64,000 nt of DNA. It comes from Atrina japonica (lineage: Eukaryota; Mollusca; Bivalvia; Pterioida; Pinnidae). The notes beneath the pieces were generated by a model. The model saw only the letters and a list, made by a program, of their open reading frames with translations. It did not search any database and was not told the origin of the DNA. Location of the stretch: positions 124,001 through 188,000 of the forward strand of contig BROG01000236.1 of assembly GCA_030159075.1 (NCBI GenBank), given 5' to 3'. Each line of letters starts with the position of its first letter. Position 1 is the first letter of the stretch. The position numbers and the translations under genes are program-made. Below, in pieces: positions 58,119-64,000 of this stretch.

Positions 58119-58345
58119 CCCTCTATTTACCATTATCATACCTACCACTGGACCACAACAAGCAGTACACTACTATGGTTACACCACATAGATAATAATT
58201 GATAATACAGCTATGGCATACCACAAAACAAGCTTTTCTCCAGTTAATGCGAGTTCTAAGAAAAACTAAGTTCAACTCGGAAAAAAATAGGTTTAAATTA
58301 TTCATGTGATTTTTGGTGCAGAGTTTGAATTAACTGTATATAAAC
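58119..58345 (+). repeat. Third copy of the 11815-12234 repeat family, internally deleted
   Basis: It shares ACCACAACAAG, ACCACATAGATAATAA, TGATAATACAG, CAGTTAATGC, a diverged AGTTCAACTCGGAAAAA segment and GAATTAACTGTATA with the left copy. It lacks about 110 bp present there between GTGATTTT and GAATTAACT. This shows the bracket sequence belongs to a dispersed family, while the 53195-53634 copy is much closer to the left copy than this one is. Confidence 0.75.
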
Positions 58346-58565
58346 TATGGCACAGTTAAACCTGATTTTTCTCAGTCAATCTAGATTTTCCTAAGAAAAT
58401 ATTTTAGGTTTAACTAATTTTTATGATACTGGCGTAGTTAAACCCAGTTTTTCTCGATTAAACCTACGGTAGGTTTTCTAAAATCAATGTGAGTTATCTA
58501 ATGAGAAAAACAAGTATTGACTGGAGAAAACTAGGAAAAAACTAGTTTTAACTAATTAAGTGTGA
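58346..58565. repeat. Cluster of direct and inverted AGTTAAACC / GGTTTAACT motifs
   Basis: AGTTAAACCTGATTTTTCTC (58348 on) and AGTTAAACCCAGTTTTTCTC (58438 on) lie about 90 bp apart. Inverted relatives GGTTTAACTAA (about 58410) and AAAAAACTAGTTTTAACTAA (58534-58553) are interleaved with them. It is probably part of the neighbouring dispersed repeat with foldback structure. Confidence 0.55.
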
Positions 58566-58802
58566 TTTTAAAAGTGTGACAAATACAGCTTAAATACAAA
58601 AAAAGGCAGTAACTCCTTTTCTGATTACTTTGCTTCAAACAATACTCCCTTTATATATTCCACATTTTAAGATAACTGCCAATCCATGATAATCCAATTG
58701 AAACTGGGAATAACTCCTACAGAACTTAACTGACAAATTTTGTATAATACATGTAATATATATTTATTTAACAATGATTGACCAACAAATATAATTAATT
58801 CA

Positions 58803-58888
58803 TGAACCCCTGACAAACAATGGACTTTTCTGTATTAAAAATAATAACTTACATGAAGGCCAGTCCAAATGTGTCTTTAGGAGTCAAT
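58803..58888 (+). repeat. Short dispersed repeat, copy 1
   Basis: ACCCCTGA, AATGGACTTTTCTGTA, CCAGTCCAAATGTGTCTTTA and GAGTCAA occur in the same order and similar spacing as at 60619-60700. Confidence 0.7.
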
Positions 58889-59143
58889 TAGTTAACCTTA
58901 AATATATAGATAAATGTTTCTTGTCAGCTTTAATATTTGTGTGAGGGGGGCGATTATTTGCAATAAGGCAATCTCCTCCACAACTAAAAACTTGCCTTGA
59001 TGTCATCATATATGATAAAAAAACAGTGAGTGTGGTGTAAAATATAAATGAAAACACAACAAAACATGTTGTACTTAATGATGAACATAATGCTAATTTG
59101 GAGTATGCACCAAGATAAATACTGCGGTAAAAAATATACAAAT

Positions 59144-59270
59144 ATTGACATTTAATCAGGTTGACACCTCAATTTAACAACCCCAGTGGGTAACATTCGC
59201 CAAGGCTGACAGCCAAGGTGAATATCGCTTTTCCTGGGGTTGATATGTCAATCAATATTAAAAGTCAACA
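59144..59270. mobile_element. 127-bp foldback (MITE-like) element
   Basis: The left arm has ATTGACATTTAATCAGGTTG, then ACAACCCCAG. The reverse complement of the right arm has GTTGACTTTTAATATTGATT, then TCAACCCCAG, so the arms pair over about 38 positions. The centre is a tight palindrome, GGCTGACAGCC (59204-59214), flanked by ATTCGCC / GGTGAAT. No coding capacity. The whole element could fold into one long hairpin. Confidence 0.7.
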
Positions 59271-60618
59271 ATTGTTATATTACATGATTATTTGATCAGA
59301 CCAAGTTATATATATATCAAATAAATATCATAAAAACGGAACAAGTATGTTGATAACATTGATTGCTTTCTGTGATTAAACATAGCAGGATGGATATAAA
59401 AAAAATTGTTCTTACTTATCAGAACACCCTGATTAATATCTGTAATTTACTAGTTGTTGGTTTGTTATATGAACCTACTAAGTGATTCCGAGGTTGATAT
59501 AATGATAGAGGATTAAAAAAAAGTATCTGATATGCCTCTCGGCGACTACAGAATACAAGTCATGTAATAAATGCATTGTTTTTGTAGAACATGCATCTGT
59601 CTTATTGATTATTTTTGGCATCATTTTGTTGTTATAAATTATAATGATTATTATGCAATAAATATGATTTAGCATGACAGGAAAAATTAACTATAAATAA
59701 CTCATATTAGAGACTTGGCAATATTGATCAAAATTAAGATTCAACCTCAAAGGTTAATTAACTAGATACATATATTGTAAAATAAACAGATATCAAAGTA
59801 CTGATCGCCATAGGGTATAGATGTATACCGTGGATTAATATTATCAACATGCTGGTGCTGAAAAAAGCCCCATTCCCAATGCAAAATCTGCTGTTTTTTT
59901 CCCAATTATGTTCAACATGTCATTCTTTTTAACAAAAAAACAATGATTTAGAGTGAACTACACTTTCAATTCTTCAGATAAATTTAATTGTGTCAGTTAA
60001 ATAAAGGACGTTAAATGAATCACAAGATTTGTATTATTATAAGTAAAATTACCAGTTTCTTTTTTTCCCAACTTGGCCCATCGAGACGTAAAATTTCCAA
60101 ATAGAAGGGTACAGGGCCCTGTCCCAAAAAAGGCCTATTAACCCCTGAATAGAATATACAAATATGAATTGACATGGGACAAACACAGACCTCCTGAGGT
60201 GGGATCAGATTGCATCCGACGTTGACAGGTCACACCCACAGGGAGTCCAGTCAAATTCAAACAGAACAAGTGAGGAATGACCCTTGTCATAAGCACTGAA
60301 GATATTTCAACAACTATCAAACAGATAACTCAACATTTCATTTGGTGAAACATAGAGTGGTTTTGGACAAAATATGTATCTACATGACAAATTACAACAT
60401 ACTGAAAGTTCCAAAAATCATTCACTGAAAATACTGTTTTGAATGATGGCAAAACCTCTTTTTATCTATTTTTCTTTTTTTAAGTAGTTTTTAGTTATTT
60501 CACTTGTGTTGTCACAATATTAAATATTTTTATACTGTAAATTTATAAAATAAGAATTCATGACTGATTTATATCAATAATTTGTAATGATGGCTTTAAT
60601 TATGTTGCATTAACCCAT
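59271..60618. other. AT-rich intergenic DNA, no gene recognised
   Basis: Short open frames only (65 and 60 codons on the minus strand), without recognisable domains. Nothing else supported. Confidence 0.55.
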
Positions 60619-60700
60619 CTACCCCTGAAAAATAATGGACTATTCTGTAAATCAATGACTCCAACCAGTCCAAATGTGTCTTTAGTGGTGAAGGAGTCAA
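60619..60700 (+). repeat. Short dispersed repeat, copy 2
   Basis: Matches 58803-58888 (ACCCCTGA, AATGGACTATTCTGTA, CCAGTCCAAATGTGTCTTTA, GAGTCAA). It lies 49 bp beyond the stop codon of the minus-strand HSPA12-like exon, so it is probably in that gene's 3' UTR. A variant polyadenylation hexamer (ATTAAA, complement of 60595-60600) lies just past it. Confidence 0.7.
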
Positions 60701-60748
60701 TCACACATAATCAAAACTGAAAGCACTTGGTGATAAATAATTTGTATG

Positions 60749-61833
60749 CTAAGAATCATCATCAGAAATGTCATCCATAAGGGTATTGAAGTACGCTTCA
60801 TAAGTTTTATTGTGAGTTAAATCTCTGGCTCGTACCAGCAATTCAGTTTCACCAAAAACAATAGCTTCCTCTACTTCAAGGGACGTGCTCGTTATATCAC
60901 TTGGCATCGGAACAGTTAACACCCCAAGTTTTCTGCAACTCTCATTTGTAACAAACATCGGATCTGTTTCTGTTGAGGCATACACAATACATTCCAACGT
61001 TGCTTCTTCTGGTTTCAGTGCCTCAAACACTTGTGCCTGCTCATAACCAGGTCTGACTTGTTGTCCACGAGACAAGTATTTAAAAAACACATCTTTACAT
61101 CGAGCGACTCCATTTATGATTACCTTTTTAGACTCTGGATGAATGTCAGGATTAAACTCAGGCCAACTCTGTATACCGTAGGTATGACGAGAGACCCGCA
61201 TTGCAATTGCCCGAGGCATATGACCGTAGAGAACAGCACCTTTGAGGACAGAAAGTCCAGCTTCATCAGGAACTATTATTCTTTTGTCTTTGAAATTTTC
61301 CCTTATTGCATTTTGAACTAATTCACATTCAGAAAATCCACCAACTAGCAAAATATTATCAATATCACTGGTATTATCTTCTGAAAACACTTCCCGAATA
61401 TGGTTAATTATTCCATCAATTGTTTGTGTGAAAAAAGATTTGAATAATTCAGCTGCTATTTGTAATTTCTGTACTTTCCAAAATATTTTATCCTTGTAAT
61501 TGCTTTGATTTATGATATTTTCCATAGACTGATCCCCCTGAATTTTTTTTACAAGGTCAGATAATCCGACCCTGATTGTAAAGTTAATTTTTCCTTTTTT
61601 TTCCATTGTAAGTGACCGTTTTTTAGTTTCAAATTCTCTTGCAAGCTCTAAATAGTCATCAAGATTCTCCATCTTAAGGGTTTCTATCACATTCTGTCCA
61701 AAGACTTCTTCTAGACATTTTTCAAATGTATCATCTACAGATACCCCGCCCCAGGGACCACCGCTGGCTGATCGCAACTCTCGTAGGGAACCATCAGCTG
61801 CTCTCTGATGCACTGTTATATCTGCTGTCCCAC
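60749..61833 (-). CDS. HSPA12-like: Second HSPA12-like gene, terminal exon (partial gene)
   Basis: On the minus strand the acceptor TTTATTTACACAG|GT at 61834-61835 opens a phase-1 exon of 360 residues ending in TAG (60749-60751). It starts in the phosphate-2 loop (GGTADITVHQ) and continues with GGPWGGVSVDDTF, KKRSLT, the adenosine motif LLVGGFSECE, PDEAGLSVLKGAV and the C-terminal beta region (VYASTETDPMFV). It ends in an acidic tail DDISDDDS that the plus-strand paralogue lacks. The frame continues upstream through the splice site to a Met at 61873, but that part is intronic. The intron position and phase match intron 3 of the 161-10859 gene. Upstream exons (phosphate-1, connect-1) were not found before 64000 and probably lie beyond the window. 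Same family role as above: an atypical HSP70-type ATPase. Confidence 0.93.
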
Positions 61834-62453
61834 CTGTGTAAATAAATAAATGCTCCTTTATCCTGATAAACAATTGTTTCCAAAATGATGTTGGTAATTT
61901 GAAGTTTTACACTGTACAATGCTGGGACCAACAATCATCAAAATTATCACTAGATCATCAGTGCAAATACTTTTGAAATCATCTTGTTCAGATGCAATAT
62001 TAATGTCATTTGTCCAAAATTGAACAAAGTAAACATGGTTATTTATGTATGGAGTAATCTGCATTAGATATAGAGTATATTTATGTAAATTACCCATGCG
62101 TACCAGTCAAAAGGTATGCTAAGAATAATCATGTAATACAGGACTAATCCACAAGAAGGTGTGACATCATGTACAATACACCCATGAGTAATGTTAGCAT
62201 AAAAAAATTTGGTATTTAACAACACACAGAAGTATCTAAGCTTTCAGTATGTTATACATGTTGATATATTTGTTGCGCAACTGGGAGTTTAACATCTTTT
62301 TGAAAGCATGGACATTCCAACCCAACCCTGTATTTTTAAAGTTTATCTCTTTCATCCCCAAATTTCTGAGTTGGCCTGTTCTTTGCTATTGTTTAAGACC
62401 AGTCTATTGTGGTCTGTAGTATTGAAAGGGTTCAAATGTATATACTGCACTGA
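61834..62453 (-). other. Intron of the second HSPA12-like gene, nothing recognised
   Basis: AT-rich sequence directly upstream of the terminal exon. I looked on the minus strand for the short exon that should end in a DxGG codon context with a GTAAG-type donor and did not find a convincing one. Confidence 0.6.
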
Positions 62454-62703
62454 CTTTGTAAATATCACAACATACAATGCTAAACATAATTTGTATAAAT
62501 ACAAGAACAGATCAAAGGACCAAATCTGTCACATGATATCCTAATGTATATAAAAAATCCCACAACCTCTAGGTTAACTTTATAAATGTCACAACATACA
62601 ATGTTCAACACAATTTGTCTAATTTGTACAACAAGAGGTCAAAGAACAAAATCAGTCACATGATCTCCTAATGTACATGTATATAAAAAAAATCCCACAA
62701 CCC
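62454..62703 (+). repeat. Tandem duplication of ~120 bp
   Basis: Copy 1 (62454-62568) and copy 2 (62578-62703) share CTTT(G/A)TAAAT, CACAACATACAATG, TCACATGAT, TCCTAATGTA and AATCCCACAACC in the same order with about 80-90% identity by eye. Copy 2 has small insertions. Confidence 0.85.
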
Positions 62704-62714
62704 GTAGCTCATAG

Positions 62715-62790
62715 CAGACAGTGAAGCTCAGTGGTAGAGCACTCAAATTTCAGATAGAGCCAGATTTTTAGAGGTGATAATTCACCTCCT
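62715..62790 (+). mobile_element. Possible tRNA-related SINE remnant
   Basis: AAGCTCAGTGGTAGAGCAC (62723-62741) closely resembles the D-arm / A-box region of animal tRNAs, with GCTC/GAGC pairing around AGTGGTA. About 35 bp downstream GAGGTGATAATTCACCTC forms a perfect stem where a T arm would be, but the loop is not TTCRANY-like and the anticodon stem does not pair. I therefore do not call a tRNA gene. Confidence 0.35.
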
Positions 62791-62941
62791 GTCCACACTG
62801 GCCCTTCCTTCTAATTGCATCTATCCCTAACTGGATGTTTAAAGAATTTACAGTGTGTCGTTTCTGTCGTTTGGCAGATTGTAAAAGCTGTTGTAAATAC
62901 AGACCAGTCAAGAAGGACACAATTCAGATCTAAAAAAAAAA

Positions 62942-63020
62942 CACTCGTCCACTCATCCAGACGAGTGATTTTACGGAAGTGCCGAGTAAATTTGAGCCTT
63001 CACTCGTCCGCGTGACGAGT
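62942..63020. repeat. Two hairpins with the same ACTCGTC / GACGAGT stem
   Basis: CACTCGTC (62942-62949) pairs with GACGAGTG (62960-62967) across a 10-nt loop. ACTCGTC (63002-63008) pairs with GACGAGT (63014-63020) across 5 nt. The spacer between the hairpins contains a further partial CCGAGTAAA. It may be part of a small foldback element; no protein-binding role can be read from sequence. Confidence 0.65.
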
Positions 63021-64000
63021 ATTTTTTCATGAGTCTCAAAATTATTTTTTGCACCATTTGTCATTTTAACAAAAACAATGCATCACTCGAATATCAAAAA
63101 TATTTCTGATACGTACATCACTGATATGTATAAATAACCATCAATTTTAAGGAAACCATTCAGTATCTTGCTTGTCAGGCTTGCGCGATGTCCTGACAGA
63201 AAACGTCAAGTCCAAATCGTAGTCGACGTAATCCCAAATATGTAATCTTACTACTTTACTGCCAAATGAATATTGTTTAATTTCGTATAAATAATTTTTT
63301 TTACAAAGAATGCACGCAACGTTATAAGTCATTCTGCATTCGTGCATCCGTAAGTATTCATAATTGCATTTTAAGTCGGCATTGGCATACGCATTTTCTG
63401 TTGTGTCGTCGTAAGTACACTGATCATTGATGTACAGTGCTGAGGTGAATATTGAAGAATGTGTGCTGAACGATTACAGTTCAGCTCTGAGAATTTTTTA
63501 TTAAAATGCAGTATATCTGATAGGTCAACATTCATTATAATGCCTCAAAGAAAGTTGTCATCTTTTCGGATTCAAGCCCAATTATGAAAGTTAAATTGGG
63601 GATACATTTAAAAATGTGACTGACTGTTGCCGTGTTGGCATTGGGATTCTGTCATGACCCATTTTCATGTGCTGCATAACTGACTTGGCTGAATTTCTGC
63701 CTCCATTTTAAGTTACTTAAATTCATATTTTACTACAACAAAACATGACAGAACCCAAATTTACCACAGTAAATAAATCTAGTTAGTAGCTTAAAATAAT
63801 GGCAGAATTTTTGTTCCAGTAACTGAGCTACTATTTCAGTGTTTGAATTTTTCAGTTTTGCAGTATTAAAATTTGTGTGTTTGAATTTAACAATTTGACA
63901 GACATAGTATGTACATGTATGCAAAAATCCCTTGCTTTCTGTTGTTACTGAGAACTTAAGTTTCAAATGATTAATCTTAATAAACATCATATTCTTTTCC
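63021..64000. other. AT-rich flank, no supported gene
   Basis: Contains a 66-codon minus-strand frame at 63147-63347 with a non-repetitive, fairly balanced composition (ending RKPDKQDTEWFP) and an 85-codon minus-strand frame at 63733-63990. Neither shows a domain I recognise nor clear splice context linking it to the HSPA12-like exon. The region could be intron or intergenic. Confidence 0.5.

Noticed and set aside
61834..61873. Met at 61873 as the start of the minus-strand HSPA12-like protein
   Set aside because: The residues before GGTADITVH are translated intron. A good acceptor lies at 61834-61835 and the paralogue has a splice junction at the same codon.
62715..62790. Functional tRNA gene
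   Set aside because: Only the D-arm-like part is convincing. The anticodon stem does not pair and no proper B box is present.
63147..63347. 66-codon minus-strand ORF as an upstream exon of the second HSPA12-like gene
   Set aside because: It contains neither the connect-1 (EPEAAS-like) nor phosphate-1 motif expected upstream, and no matching phase-1 donor was found.

Overview
The window looks like animal nuclear DNA, most probably from a bivalve or related mollusc. It is AT-rich and intron-containing, with long intronic minisatellites, a reverse-transcriptase remnant of a type I associate with mollusc genomes, foldback (MITE-like) repeats, and two divergent HSPA12-type (HSP70-superfamily) genes. 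The taxon is an inference. No prokaryotic gene organisation, CRISPR array or rRNA is present.

Layout. (1) 161-10859, plus strand: a four-exon HSPA12-like gene predicting about 580 residues, with every junction GT-AG and in phase. Intron 1 holds about 3.6 kb of 36-bp minisatellite embedded in an older 65-bp repeat. Intron 2 holds a tandemly duplicated, broken retroelement RT fragment and a 20/60-bp minisatellite. Intron 3 holds microsatellites and dispersed repeats. (2) 10860-12234: 3' flank ending in a dispersed repeat. (3) 12235-44783: about 32.5 kb of aperiodic A/G-dominated sequence. (4) 44784 to about 53194: about 8.4 kb of aperiodic C-dominated sequence, abutting block 3 at a knife-edge boundary. 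(5) 53195-53634: a noisy second copy of the repeat that ends block 2. Its differences are C-biased next to the C-rich block and fade with distance. (6) 53635-60748: ordinary AT-rich intergenic DNA with several dispersed repeats and a 127-bp foldback element. (7) 60749-61833, minus strand: the last exon of a second HSPA12-like gene, facing the first. (8) 61834-64000: upstream intron or flank with a tandem duplication, a possible tRNA-related SINE remnant and paired hairpins.

The most striking object is the 41.4-kb insert at 12235-53634. I think it is most likely a sequencing or assembly artefact: a base-calling failure in one long read carried into the assembly. The reasons are that both blocks look like skewed random base draws, the switch between them is abrupt, the insert is bracketed by one short direct duplication, and the right copy of that duplication degrades toward the noise. 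If so, base 12234 joins base 53635 in the real genome and the two HSPA12-like genes are a convergent pair about 8.5 kb apart. The very long open frames in these blocks (up to 1668 codons) follow from composition and are not annotated as genes.

Functionally, only the two HSPA12-like genes are supported. Both encode the actin-like ATPase fold of HSP70 relatives, with phosphate, connect and adenosine motifs. They share a phase-1 intron at the phosphate-2 motif and are diverged paralogues. Lineage-specific HSPA12 expansion is known in bivalves, where members are linked to stress and immune responses; nothing in this window shows the role of these two.
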